The notes under the pieces are model-generated. The model had not been told where the DNA came from. It made no database searches and saw only the letters and a program-made list of their open reading frames with translations. A stretch of 64,000 nt of DNA from Procambarus clarkii (taxonomy: Eukaryota > Arthropoda > Malacostraca > Decapoda > Cambaridae): positions 36,294,185 through 36,358,184 of the forward strand of contig NC_091188.1 in the NCBI RefSeq assembly GCF_040958095.1, read 5' to 3'. Below, one piece after another: positions 24,883 through 38,000 of this stretch (the stretch's first letter is position 1; every line of letters begins with the position of its first letter). The position numbers and the translations under genes were made by a program.

Positions 24883-25732
24883 CAATTTTAATCTTCGAAT
24901 ACGTGCAGAGAGCCATAATTTGGCTCCAAAATATGCCTCAAGGGTTGAATTTGAGATGTTTGGGATGTTTTGAAAATTGCAGGGAGGGTTTGTACAAAAT
25001 GTGATCCATCGCCGCTTTCAGTAACTGGAATGTTTTCGGTATAAAAAGACGTAATTTCATACTTCGAATACGTGTGGAGAGACAGAATTTGGCTCCAAAA
25101 TATGGCTCGAGCGTCAAATTTGGGATGTTTGGGATACGTTGAAAACTTCAGGGTGGGTTTGGGCAAAATGTGACCCATCGCCGCTATCAATAATTGGCAT
25201 ATTTTCGGTACAAAATTCGTAATTTCAAACTGCGAATACGTGCAGAGAGCAAGAATTTGGCTCCAAAATATGCATAATCGTCGAATTTGGGATGTTTCGG
25301 ATATTTTAAAAACTGCATGGGGGTTTAAGCAAAATGTAACCCATCGCCTCATTCAGTAATTGGAATATTTTCGGTATAAACAGTAGCAATTTCATTCTGC
25401 GAATTCGCGCAGAGAGCCCAAATTTGCCTCGAAAATATTGCTCAAGCGTCGAAATTGGGATGTTTGGGATATTTTGAAATTGCAGGGACGGTTTGGGCAA
25501 AATGTGATCCATCGCCGCTTTCAGTAATTGGAATATTTTCGGTATGAAAAGTCGTAATTTCAAACTGCGAATACATGCAGAGAGCCAGAATTTGGCTCCA
25601 AAATTTGGCTGAAGGGGTTGATTTTGGGATATTTGGAATATTTTGAAAACTGCAGGGGGGTTTGTACAAAATGTGACCCATCGCAGCTCTCAGTATTTGG
25701 CATATTTTCGGTATGAAAAGTCGTAATTTCAA
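24883..25732 (+). repeat. 168-bp satellite block 1 (plus orientation)
   Basis: Five monomers. The monomer in this orientation contains, in order, TTTCAAACTGCGAATACGTG, CAGAGAGCCAGAATTTGG, CTCCAAAATATGGCTCAAGG, GTCGAATTTGGGATG, TTTGGGATATTTTGAAAACT, GCAGGGGGG, TTTGGGCAAAATGTGACCCA, TCGCCGCTCTCAGTAATTGG and CATATTTTCGGTATAAAAAG. Spacing between successive TTTCAAA sites is 168-170 bp. Monomers here are 80-90% alike by eye. Confidence 0.95.
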
Positions 25733-26352
25733 TGTTTTGTGTAAAAATTATCGAGTTTAGCATTATTTTGACGTTTATCATCCTTTTTTTCCTTCATGTG
25801 ATTTAAACCAAATATCAACTATTTAGGCAATATTTTGCCATTTTCTCACCTTTTTAAGAATTTTTAGTTTATTGTTATTAATTCATTGAATATACGATAT
25901 ATATGATGCAAACCCGTAGTTGATTGCAAATTCACTTGAAATACTTCATTTTCATTCAACTATTTTTATCTCGTTATATTAGTTATAAAAATAAATATTT
26001 GGAGAGAAATCCTGTTTTTATTGCATATATCGACGTTTCAGCCAGATTAGAGCGGTTTTACGTGTACATCTTCTCTCTCGTGATTAATTGAATATTACGA
26101 AGATTTTTGTTAATTTTAATGAAAACACATTGATTTATATAATTGGTACTGAAAACAACATTTACATATGCAGTTTTAATGGTCTAAATAACACGAAACC
26201 TCGCTCTTTGATTTGAAGTTTAAATCCTAGAATATGGTAATATTGTGACTTTTTATACGTTTTTCATACTGTATGATTTTAAGTAAAAATATTCGAATAT
26301 ACTATTATTTCGATACTACTTCATGTTTTCTTGCGATAAGTGATATTGGCCT
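25733..26352 (+). repeat. AT-rich repeat, type I
   Basis: About 620 bp following the monomer block after TTTCAATGTTTTGTGTAAAA. Landmarks are TTGACGTTTATCATCC, ATGTGATTTAAACC, ATATACGATATATATGATGC, GCATATATCGACGTTTCAGC, GGTTTTACGTGTACATCTTC, and CTTGCGATAAGTGATATTGG at the end. The same landmarks in the same order occur at 32961, 38721, 42623 and 58389, and in diverged form in the 44.1-50.9 kb array. No coding potential. Confidence 0.9.
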
Positions 26353-27367
26353 TGTTACGGACCCGAGCCCAGCGTCCGAGCACGGAGCAGTGACGACCGC
26401 GCCATTTGTGGGTCAGCTCCCGAAACCCCCTCCAAATGGACGACGCCATCTAGTGAGGACGAGATATACTGGCCACAAGGGCTAGTTTCCCGTCCTGATC
26501 AGCTCATAACACAGCCGCTGCTGACCTCTGGTGAGGTGACGCTTAGACAGCAACGCCATCTATGGAGTGGATAGGTGGGTGTTTGTGTCTAAGCCTGTAA
26601 GTGAGGTGCCCCAGAGTTTAACTAGTACTGATGACGTGTCTGATTACAGAGTCGACCTGGGACTGCTGTAATGGAAGTTGGATCAGTCTACCCAAGGCAG
26701 CCGTAAAGTCTCCAAGTATTAGCTGCAGAAGTTGTGAGTCACCACCCCCCCCGGATGAACACTGTTGTGTTAGCCTGCCTGTGACGTGGCAGTTGAGGTA
26801 TCGTCGTACCCGGGGCTGACTCGTGGAGAAGAATAGCCACTGGGGTGTTATGCTGAGGAGAGTGATCTGTGGGATCACACGAGGCTCCTGCCTAGGGATC
26901 GCTACCCTAGTATCGGTTGTGGAGTGGCCAAACCAGCGGAACTGATTGGAACTTGCCTGCTACAGGCTGGATTTGTGGTTGATGGCCTCCACGACGGTGC
27001 CCCCAGTGGAGCTGTCATTTGGCTGTCCTGTGGCCAGGGTAGACTCGAGAGAATCGAAGGATTCATCGTGAGGCCACAAGAGGACCAAGGGCTAAGCATC
27101 GTTGAGCACCGTGGAACACTCCGCGTCTTCAGAGGAAGACCACATTGTATATTCTAGTGTTTATACCTCCCCCGTGTAATTTATACATATTATTTATTGT
27201 GATGGTAATTATATATTTAAGTTTAATAGCAGTTTTATCCCTTCCCCTTTAATTTACTTGCGTTACGGAGCACACCCCTTGAAAGCCACTACTAACTTGG
27301 GGCCAGATACCCATACTCCACTAACATCAGAGAAAGAACCCAGTTGCGACCCAAGAGGGCCGTAACA
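26353..27367. mobile_element. Solo LTR (1015 bp) with 5-bp target duplication
   Basis: The insert starts TGTTACGGACCC and ends GGGCCGTAACA, giving short inverted termini with the TG...CA ends of an LTR. The flanks GGCCT (26348-26352) and GGCCT (27368-27372) are a 5-bp direct duplication. Empty sites at about 33576 and 39336 read TATTGGCCTGTAAATAT, which shows exactly what was interrupted. Length, ends and duplication size fit a solo LTR left by recombination between the two LTRs of a Gypsy-like or similar element. Base composition is much more GC-rich than the host satellite. ORFs inside (26631, 26924 and others) are on mixed strands and not supported. Confidence 0.85.
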
Positions 27368-28046
27368 GGCCTGTAAATATCAGAATTTCGCATAATATTG
27401 CGTTTTAAGCAAATTTTCTTGCACTATGTTTTGTACTAGAAAAATCATCGAATTTAGCAATATATCGATGTTTATCATCTTTTTTCCTCTTATGTGATTT
27501 AAACTAAATATCAACGATTTTGGCAATATTTTTCCAATTTCCAATTTTTTTAAATTTTTTTAGTTTATTGTTAATAAATCATTGAAAATACGATAAATAT
27601 GATGCAAACCTGTAATTGATTGCAAATTTCCTTTATATACTTTTATTTCAATCAACCATTTGTATCTCGTTATAATAGTGAGTAAAATAATGATTATGAG
27701 AGAAACTTTTTTTTTATTGCATATATCGATGTTTCAGCCGGAATAGAGCGGTTTTACTTGTGCATTTTCTCTCGGTAATATAAATTGACAATTGCGAACA
27801 TTTTAGTTAATTTTTAAGAAAACACATTGGTTTTTAGAATTTGTACTGGAAACAACATTTTCATATGCCTTTTTAATGGTCTAAATAAGACGAATCTTCG
27901 CCTTGTGATTTGAAGTAAAAATCCTCGAATGCGGTAATATTGTGACTTTTTTCACGTTTTTCATGTTGAGTGATTTTAGATAAAAATATTCGAATTTACT
28001 AATTTTTTGGTACTACTTAATGTTTTCTCGCAATTTGTGAGAATAT
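27368..28046 (+). repeat. AT-rich repeat, type II
   Basis: About 679 bp starting CCTGTAAATATCAGAATTTC and ending TTCTCGCAATTTGTGAGAAT. It shares the order of landmarks with type I (TCGATGTTTATCATC, ATGTGATTTAAACT, GCATATATCGATGTTTCAGC, GGTTTTACTTGTGCAT) but differs by many substitutions. It always follows type I and always precedes the 15-bp TCAGG array. Confidence 0.9.
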
Positions 28047-28327
28047 AGGTCAGGTTGTGTCAGGTCAGGTTGTGTCAGGTCAGGTTGTGTCAGGTCAGGT
28101 TGTGTCAGGTCAGGTTGTGTTAGGTCAGGTTATGTCAGGTCAGGTTGTGTCAGGTCAGGTCAGGTTGCGTCAGGTCAGGTTGTGTCAGGTCAGGTTGCGT
28201 CAGGTCAGGTAGCGTCAGGTCAGGTTGCGTCAGGTCAGGTTGCGTCAGGTCAGGTAGCGTCTGGTCAGGTTGCATCAGGTCAGATTGCGTCAGGTCAGAT
28301 TGCGTCAGGTCAGATTGCGTCAGGTCA
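28047..28327 (+). repeat. 15-bp TCAGG minisatellite, array 1
   Basis: About 19 units of the form TCAGGTCAGGTTGTG or TCAGGTCAGGTTGCG, with variants such as TTAGGTCAGGTTATG. The unit is three pentamers long, two of them TCAGG. GT-type units cluster at the left and GC-type units at the right. All three forward frames are open because 15 is divisible by 3; the Cys-Val-Arg-Ser-Gly peptides are not evidence for a gene. Confidence 0.95.
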
Positions 28328-31300
28328 TTGCCACTCTCAGTAATTGGGATATTTTCGGTATAAAAAGTCGTTATTTCAAACTGCGAATACGTGCAGAGAC
28401 AGAATTTTGCTCCAAAATATGGCTCAAGGGTCGAATTTGAAATGTTTGGGATATTTTGAAAATTTCATAGGGGTTTGGGCAAAATGTGATCCATCGCCGC
28501 TTTCAGTAATTGGCATATTTTTTTGTATAAAAAGTCGTAATTTTAAACTGCGAATACGTGCAGAGAGCCATAATTTGGCTCTAAAATATGGCTCAAGGGT
28601 CGAATTTGGGATGTTTAATATATATTCAAAACTGCAGGGGGGGGGAGGGGGGTTTGGGCAGCATACAACCCAACGCCACTCTCAGTTATTTGCATATTTT
28701 CGGTATAAAAGGTCGTTATTTCAAACTGCGAATACGTGCAGAGAGACAGAATTTTGCTCCAAAATATGGCTCAAGGGTCGAATTTGAGATGTTTGGGATA
28801 TTTTGAAAATTTCATAGGGGTTTGGGCAAAATGTGATCCATCGCCGCTTTCAGTAATTGGCATATTTTTTGTATAAAAAGTCGTAATTTCAATCTGCGAA
28901 TACGTGCAGAGAGCCATAATTTGGCTCCAAAATATGCCTTAAGGGTCAAATTTGAGATGTGTTTGATATTTTCAAAAAACTACAGGGGGGGGGGGGGGGG
29001 TTTGGGCAAAATGTGACCCATCGCTGCTCCCTGTAATTGGCCAATATTCGGTATCAAATTTGTAATTTCAAACTGCGAATACGTGCAGAGAGACAGAATT
29101 TTGCTCCAAAATATGGCTCAAGGGTCGAATTTGAGATTTTTGGGATATTTTGAAAACTGCAGGGGGGGCTTGGGCAAAATGTGACCCATCGCCGCTCCCA
29201 GTAATTGGAATATATTCAGAATAAAATTCGTAATTTCAAACTGCGAATACGTGCAGAGAGCCAGAATTTGGCTCTAAATATGGCTGAAGGCTCGAATTTG
29301 GGATGTTTGGGATAATTTGAAAACTGCCGGGGAGGGTTTGGGCAAAAATTGACCCATCGCCGCTCTCAGTAATTGACATATTTTTGGTATAAAAAGTTGT
29401 AATTTCAAACGGCGAATACGTGCAGAGAGCCAGAATGTGGCTCCAAATTGTGGCTCCAGCGGCGAATTTCGGATGTTTGGGATATTTTGAAAACTGCAGG
29501 GATGGTTTGGGAAAAATGTAATCCGTCGCTGCTCTCAGTAATTTGCAAATTGTCGGTATATAAAGTGGTAATTTCAAACGGTGAATACGTGAAGAGAGCC
29601 AGAATTTGGCTCCAAAATATGACTCAAGCGTCGAATTAAGGATGTTTAGGATATTTTGAAAACTGCTGGGAGGGTTTGGGCAAAATGAGATCCATACATA
29701 CTTTCTGTCATTGGCATATTTTCGGTATAAAAATCGTAATTTCAAATTGCGAATACGGAGAGAGAGGGAAAATTTGGCTCCCAAATATGGGTCAAGGCTC
29801 GAATGTGGGATGTTTGGGATATGTTGAAAACTGAACGGGGGTTTGGGCAAAATGTGACCCATCGCTGCTCTCAGTAATTGGCATATTTTCGGTATAAAAA
29901 TACGAAATTTCAAACTGCGAATACGTGCAGAGAGCCAGAATTTGGGTCCTACATATGGCTCAAGCGCCGAAATTGGGATGTTTGGGATATATTGAAAACT
30001 GCCGGGGAGGGTTATGCAAAATGTGACCCATCGCCGCTCTCAGTAATTGGCATATTTTCTTTATAAAAAGTAGTATTTTCAAACTGGGAATACGTGCAGA
30101 GAGCCAGAATTTGGCTCCAAAATATTGCTCAAGGGTCGAATTTGGGTTGTTTGGGATATTTTGAAAACTGGAGGGGGGTTTGGGCTAAATGTGACCCATC
30201 GCTTCTCTCAGTAATTAGAGATATTTTTGGTATAAAAATTCGTAATTTCAAACTGCGAATACGCGCAGAGAGCTAGAATTAAATTCCTAAAAATGGCTCA
30301 AGCGTCGAATTTATGATGTTTGGGATATTTTGAAAATTGCAGGGGGGGTTTGGGCAAAATGTGACTTATTGCCGCTGTCATTAATTGGCATATTTTCGGT
30401 ATAAAAAGTCGTAATTTTAAACTGCGAATACGTGCAGAGAGCCATAATTTGGCTCCAAAATATGGCTCAAGGGTCGAATTTGGGATGTTTAATATATATT
30501 CAAAACTGCAGGGGGGAAGGAGGGGGGTTTGGGCAGCATACAACCCAACGCCACTCTCAGTTATTGGCATATTTTCGGTATAAAAAGTCGTTATTTCAAA
30601 CTGCGAATACGTGCAGAGAGACAGAATTTTGCTCCAAAATATGGCTCAAGGGTCAAATTTGAGATGTTTGGGATATTTTGAAAACTCCAGAGGGTTTTGG
30701 GCAAAATGTGAACCATCGCCGCTTTCAGTAATTGGCATATTTTCTTTATAAAAAGTAGTATTTTCAAACTGGGAATACGTGCAGAGAGCCAGAATTTGGC
30801 TCCAAAATATTGCTCAAGGGTCGAATTTCCGTTGTTTGGGATATTTTGAAAACTGGAGGGGGGTTTGGGCTAAATGTGACCCATCGCTGCTCTCAGTAAT
30901 TGCCATATTTTCGGTATAAAAATTCGTTATTTCAAACTGCGAATACGTGCAGAGAGCCAGAATTTGGTTCCTAAAAATGGCGCAAGCGTTGAATTTGGGA
31001 TGTTTGGGATATTTTGAAAATTGCAGGGGGGGTTTGGGCAAAATGTGACTTATCGCCGCTGTCATTAATTGACATATTTTCGGTATAAAAAGTCGTAATT
31101 TCAAACTGTGAATACGTGCCGAGAGCGAGAATTTGACTCCAAAATATGGCTCAAGGGTCGAATTTGGAGTGTTTGGGATATATAGAAAACTGTAGGTTGG
31201 GTTTGCGCAAAATGTGATCCATCGTTGCTCTCAGTAATTTGCATATTTTCGGTATAAAAAGTGGTAATTTCAAACAGCGAATACGTGCAGAGAGCCAGAA

Positions 31301-32960
31301 TTTGGCTCCAAAATATGGCTCATGGGTCGAATTTGAGATGTTTGGGATATTTTGAAAACTCCAGAGGGGTTTGGGCAAAATGTGATCCATCGCTGCTTTC
31401 AGTAATTGGCATATTTTCTGTTTAAAAAGTCGTAATTTCAATCTGCGAATACATGCAGAGAGCCAGAAATTGGCTCCAAAATATGGCTCAAGGCTCGAAT
31501 TTGGGATGTTTGGGATATTTTTAAAACTGCCGGGGAGGGTTTAGGCAAAATGTGACCCATCGCTGCTCTCAATAGTTGGCATATTTTCGGTAAAAAATTC
31601 GTAATTTCAAACTGCGAATACGTGCAGAGAGCCAGAATTTGGCTCCAAAACATGGATCAAGGTTCGAATTTGGGATGTTTCGGATATTTTCAAAACTGCA
31701 TGGTGGGTTTAGTCAAAATGTGACCCATCGCTGCTCTCAGTAATTGGCATATTTTCGGTATAAAGTTCGTAATTTCAAACTGCGAATACGTGCACAGAGC
31801 CAGAATTTGGCTCCAAAATATGGCTCAAGCGTTGAGTTTGGAGTGTTTGAGATATTTTGAAAACTGCAGGGTGGGTTTAGGCAAAATGTGATTCATCGCC
31901 GCTCTCAGTAATTGGCATATTTTCGGTAGAAAAAGTCGTAATTTCAAACAGCGAATACGTGCAGAGAGCCAGAATTTGCCTCCAAAATATGGCTCAAGTG
32001 TCGAATTTGGGATGTTTAGAATATTTTAAAAACTGCAGGGGGGGTTTGGGCAAAATGTGACCCATCGCCGCTGTCATTTATTAGCATATTTTAGGTAGAA
32101 AAATCGTAATTTGAAACACCGAATACGTGCAGAGAGCCAGAATTTGGCTCCAAAACATGGCTCATGAGTCGAATTTGGATTCTTTGGGATATTTTGAAAA
32201 CTGCAATAGGGAGGGTTTGGGCAAAATGTGACCCATCGCTGCTCTCAGTATTTGGCATATTTTCAGTGTAAAATCCTAATTTCAAACTGCGAATACGTGC
32301 AGAGAGCTAGAATATGGCTCCAAAATATGACTCAAGGGTCGAATTTGGTATGTTTGTGATATATTTTAAAACTGCATGGGCGTTTGAGACAAAATGTGAC
32401 CCTTTGCCGCTCTCAGTAATTGGCATATTTTCGGTATAAAAAGTCGTAATTTTAAACTGCAAATACGTGCAGAGAGCCAGAATTTGGCTCTAAAATATGG
32501 CTCAATCGTCGAATTTGGGATGTTTGGGATATTTTAAAAACTGCAGTGGGGGTTAGGGCAAAATGTGACCCATCGCCGCACTCAGTAATTGGAATATTTT
32601 CGGTATAAAAATGAGCAATTTCATTCTGCGAATACGCGCAGAGAGCCCAAATTTGCCTCCAAAATATTGTTCAAGCGTCGAATTTGGGATGCTTCGGATA
32701 TTTTGAAAATAGAGGGAGGGTTTGGGCAAAATGTGATCAATCGCCGCTTTCAGTAATTGGCATATTTTCGGTATAATATGTCGTAATTTCAAACTACGAA
32801 TACGTGCAGAGAGCCAGAATTTGGCTCCAAAATTTGGCTCAAGGGGAATGAATTTGAGATGTTTGTATCATTTTGAAAACTGCAGGGGGGTTTGTGCAAA
32901 ATGTGACCCATCGCATCTCTCACTATTTTGCATATTTTCGGTATAAAAATCGTAATTTCC
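28328..32960 (+). repeat. 168-bp satellite block 2 (plus orientation)
   Basis: About 27 monomers. Some are distinctive and help to phase higher-order repeats: a monomer with AATATATATTCAAAACTGC, a long G-run and GCAGCATACAACCCAACGCC occurs at about 28600 and 30480 (and again at 36240). G-runs after CTGCA vary from 4 to 16 bases (for example 28985-29000). Peptide-like open frames of up to 225 codons on the minus strand (29236-29913) arise because 168 equals 56 codons. Confidence 0.95.
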
Positions 32961-34184
32961 ATGTTTTGTGCTAAAAATTATCGAATTTAGCAATAGTTTA
33001 ACGTTTATCATCCTTTTTTCCTTCATGTGATTTAAACCAAATATCAACTATTTAGGCAATATATTGCCATTTTCCCACCTTTTTTAGAATTTTTAGTTTA
33101 TTGTTATTAATTCATTGAATATACGATATATATGATGCAAACCCGTAGTTGATTGCAAAATCACTTTAAATACTTCATTTTCATTCAACCATTTTTATCT
33201 CGTTATATTAGTTATAAAAATATTGATTAGGAGAGAAATCCTGTTTTTATTGCATATATCGACGTTTCAGCCAAATTAGAGAGGTTTTACGTGTACATCT
33301 TCTCTCTCGTGATTAATTGAATATTACGAACATTTTTGTTAATTTTAATGAAAACACATTGATTTATATAATTTGTACTGAAAACAACATTTACATATGC
33401 CGTTTCAATGGTCTAAATAACACGAAACCTCGCTCTATGATTTGAAGTTTAAATCCTCGGATATGGTAATATTGTGACTTTTTATACGTTTTTCATATTG
33501 TGTGATTTTAAGTAAAAATTTGCGAATATACTAATATTTCGATACTACTTAATGTTTTCTTGCGATAAGTGATATTGGCCTGTAAATATTAGAATTTCGC
33601 ATAATATTGCGTTTTAAGCAATATTATGCAATGTGATTTAAACTAAATATCAACGATTTTGGCAATATTTTTTAATTTTCCAACTTTTTTTAATTTTTTA
33701 GTTTATTGTTAATAAATCATTTAAAATACGATAAATATGATGCGAACCTGTAATTGATTGCAAATTTTCTTTATATATTTTTATTTCAATCAACCATTTG
33801 TATCTCGTTATAATAGTGAGTAAAATAATGATTATGAGAGAAACCTTGTTTTTATTGGATATTTCGATGTTTCAGCCGGAATAGAGCGCTTTTACTTGTG
33901 CATCTTCTCTCGGTAATATAAATTGACAATCGCGAACATTTTAGTTAATTTTTAAGAAAAGACATTGGTTTTTAGAATTTGTACTGGAAACAACATTTTC
34001 ATATGCCTTTTTAATGGTCTAAATAAGACGAATCTTCGGCTTGTGATATGAAGTAAAAATCCTCGAATACGGTAATATTGTGACTTTTTTTCACGTGTTT
34101 CATGTTGAGAGATTTTAGATAAAAATATTCGAATTTACAAATTTTTCGGTACTACTTCATGTTTTCTCGCGATTTGTGGGAATA
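32961..34184 (+). repeat. AT-rich repeats type I and II (second set)
   Basis: Type I from about 32961 to 33575, then type II from about 33576 to 34184. Type II is shortened near its left end relative to 27368-28046: the stretch between GCGTTTTAAGCAATATT and ATGTGATTTAAAC is missing about 70 bp, with TTATGCAATGTGATTT at the joint. The junction TATTGGCCTGTAAATAT is the empty site of the solo LTR insertion at 26353. Confidence 0.9.
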
Positions 34185-35001
34185 CAGGTCAGGTTGTGTC
34201 AGGTCACGTTGTGTCAGGTCAGGTTGTGTCAGGTCAGGTAGCGTCAGATCAGGTTGCGTCAGGTCAGGTTGTGTCAGGTCACGTTGTGTCAGGTCAGGTT
34301 GTGTCAGGTCAGGTTGCGTCAAGACAGGTAGCGTCAGGTCAGGTTGCGTCAGGTCAGGTTTAGTCAGGTCAGGTTGCGTCAGGTCAGGTAGCGTCAGATC
34401 AGGTTGCGTCAGGTCAGGTTGCGTCAGGTCAGTTGTGTCAGGGCAGGTTGCGTCAGGGCAGGTAGCGTCTGATCAGTTGCGTCAGGTCAAGTTGCGTCAG
34501 GTCAGGTTGCGTCAGGTCAGGTTGTGTCAGGTCAGGTTGTGTCAGGACTGGTAACGTCAGGTCAGGTTGCGTCAGGTCAGGTTGTGTCAGGTCAGGTTGT
34601 GTCAGGTCAGGTTGCGTCAGGTCAGGTAGCGTCAGATCAGGTTGCGTCAGGTCAGGTTGCGTCAGGTCAGGTTGCGTCAGGTCAGTTGTGTCAGGTCAGG
34701 TTGCGTCAGGGCAGGTAAGCGTCTGATCAGTTGCGTCAGGTCAAGTTGCGTCAGGTCAGGTTGCGTCAGGTCAAGTTTCGTCAGGTCAGGTTGTGTCAGG
34801 TCAGGTTGCGTCAGGTCAGGTTGCGTCAGGTCAGGTAGCGTCATGTCAGGTTGCGTCAGGTCAGGTTGCGTCAGGACAGGTTGCGTCACGTCAGGTTGCG
34901 TCAGGTCAGGTTGAGTCAGTTCAGGTAGCGACAGGTCAGGTTGCGTCAGGTCAGGTCAGGTTGCGTCAGGTCAAGGAGCGTCAGGTCAGGTTGCGTCAGG
35001 T
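34185..35001 (+). repeat. 15-bp TCAGG minisatellite, array 2
   Basis: About 54 units. Variant units include GTAGCG, GTTTAG, AAGACAGG and a shifted TCAGTTGTG. Segments of several units are repeated internally (for example the set around 34390-34500 recurs around 34630-34760), a sign of unequal exchange. The last units run into CAGGTGTCGAATACGTGCAC, so the array joins the satellite monomer at GAATACGTGC. Confidence 0.95.
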
Positions 35002-38000
35002 GTCGAATACGTGCACAAAGCCATAATTTGGCTCCAAAATATGGCTTAAACGTCGAATTTGGAGACTTTCGGATACTTTGAAAACTGCAGGGTGGAATTG
35101 AGCAAAATCTGACCATCACCGCTCTCAGTAATTGGCATATTTTCGATTTAAAAATTCGTAATTTCAAACAGCGAATACGAGCAGAGAGACAGAATTTTGC
35201 TTCAAAATATGGCTCAATGGTCGAATTGAGATGTTTGGGATATTTTGAAATTTCCAGAGGGGTTTGGGCAAAATGTGATCCATCGCCGCTCCCAGTAATT
35301 GGCATATATTCGGAATAAAATTCGTAATTTCAAACTGCGAATACGTGCAGAGAACCAGAATTTGGCTCTAAATATGGCTCAAGGCTCGAATTTGGGATGT
35401 TTGGGATATATTGAGAACTGCCAGGGAGAGTTTGGGCAATAATTGACCCATCGCCGCTCTCAGTAAATGACATATTTTCGGTGTAAAAAGTCATAATTTC
35501 CAACGGCGAATACGTGCAGAGAGTCAGAATTTGGCTCAAAATTGTGGCTCCAGCGTCGAATTTGGGATGTTTGGGATATTTAGAAAACTGCAGGGAGGGT
35601 TTGGGCAAAATGTGATCCATCGTTGCTCTCAGTAATTTGCATATTTTCGGTATAAAAAGTGGTAATTTCAAACAGCGAATACTTGCAGAGAGCTGGAATT
35701 TGGCTCCAAAATATGGCTCAAGGGTCGAGTTTGGGATGTTTGTGATATATTTTAAATCTGCAGGGAGGTTTGGGAACAAATGTGACCCATCGCTGCTCTC
35801 AGTAATTGGCATATTTTCGGTATAAAAAGTCGTATTTTCAAACTGCGAATACGTGCAGAGAGCCAGAATTTGGCTCCAAAATATGTCTTAATCGTCGAAT
35901 TTGGGATGTTTGGAATATTTTAAAAACTGCAGTGGTGCTTTGAGCAAAATGTGACCCATCGCCTCACTCAGTAATTGGAATATTTTCGGTATAAACAGAA
36001 GCATTTTCATTCTGTGAATTCGCGTAGAGAGCCCAAATTTGTCTCGAAAATATTGCTCAAGCGTCGAATTTGGGATGTTTGGGATATTTTGTAAATTCAG
36101 GGAGGGTTTGGGCAAAATGTGATCCATCGCCGCTTTCAGTAATTGGCATATTTTCAGTATAAAAAGTCGTAATTTCAAACTGCGAATACGTGCAGAGAGC
36201 CAGTATTTGGCTCCAAAATATGGCTCAAGGGTCGAATTTGGGATGTTTAATATATATTCAAAACTGCAGGGGGGAGGGAGGGGGGTTTGGGCAGCATACA
36301 ACCCAACGCCACTCTCAGTTATTGGCATATTTTCGGTATAAAAAGTCGTTATTTCAAACTGCGAATACGTGCAGAGAGACAGAATTTTGCTCCAAAATAT
36401 GGCTCAAGGGTCAAATTTGAGATGTTTGGGATATTTTGAAAACTCCAGAGGGTTTTGGGCAAAATGTGAACCATCGCCGCTTTCAGTAATTGGCATATTT
36501 TCTTTATAAAAAGTAGTATTTTCAAACTGGGAATACGTGCAGAGAGCCAGAATTTGGCTCCAAAATATTGCTCAAGGGTCGAATTTCCGTTGTTTGGGAT
36601 ATTTTGAAAACTGGAGGGGGGTTTGGGCTAAATGTGACCCATCGCTGCTCTCAGTAATTGCCATATTTTCGGTATAAAAATTCGTTATTTCAAACTGCGA
36701 ATACGTGCAGAGAGCCAGAATTTGGTTCCTAAAAATGGCGCAAGCGTTGAATTTGGGATGTTTGGGATATTTTGAAAATTGCAGAGGGGGTTTGGGCAAA
36801 ATGTGACTTATCGCCGCTGTCATTAATTGACATATTTTCGGTATAAAAAGTCGTAATTTCAAACTGTGAATACGTGCCGAGAGCGAGAATTTGACTCCAA
36901 AATATGGCTCAAGGGTCGAATTTGGAGTGTTTGGGATATATAGAAAACTGTAGGTTGGGTTTGCGCAAAATGTGATCCATCGTTGCTCTCAGTAATTTGC
37001 ATATTTTCGGTATAAAAAGTGGTAATTTCAAACAGCGAATACGTGCAGAGAGCCAGAATTTGGCTCCAAAATATGGCTCATGGGTCGAATTTGAGATGTT
37101 TGGGATATTTTGAAAACTCCAGAGGGGTTTGGGCAAAATGTGATCCATCGCTGCTTTCAGTAATTGGCATATTTTCTGTTTAAAAAGTCGTAATTTCAAT
37201 CTGCGAATACATGCAGAGAGCCAGAAATTGGCTCCAAAATATGGCTCAAGGCTCGAATTTGGGATGTTTGGGATATTTTTAAAACTGCCGGGGAGGGTTT
37301 AGGCAAAATGTGACCCATCGCTGCTCTCAATAGTTGGCATATTTTCGGTAAAAAATTCGTAATTTCAAACTGCGAATACGTGCAGAGAGCCAGAATTTGG
37401 CTCCAAAACATGGATCAAGGTTCGAATTTGGGATGTTTCGGATATTTTCAAAACTGCATGGTGGGTTTAGTCAAAATGTGACCCATCGCTGCTCTCAGTA
37501 ATTGGCATATTTTCGGTATAAAGTTCGTAATTTCAAACTGCGAATACGTGCACAGAGCCAGAATTTGGCTCCAAAATATGGCTCAAGCGTTGAGTTTGGA
37601 GTGTTTGAGATATTTTGAAAACTGCAGGGTGGGTTTAGGCAAAATGTGATTCATCGCCGCTCTCAGTAATTGGCATATTTTCGGTAGAAAAAGTCGTAAT
37701 TTCAAACAGCGAATACGTGCAGAGAGCCAGAATTTGCCTCCAAAATATGGCTCAAGTGTCGAATTTGGGATGTTTAGAATATTTTAAAAACTGCAGGGGG
37801 GGTTTGGGCAAAATGTGACCCATCGCCGCTGTCATTTATTAGCATATTTTAGGTAGAAAAAATCGTAATTTGAAACAGCGAATACGTGCAGAGAGCCAGA
37901 ATTTGGCTCCAAAACATGGCTCATGAGTCGAATTTGGATTCTTTGGGATATTTTGAAAACTGCAATAGGGAAGGTTTGGGCAAAATGTGACCCATCGCTG

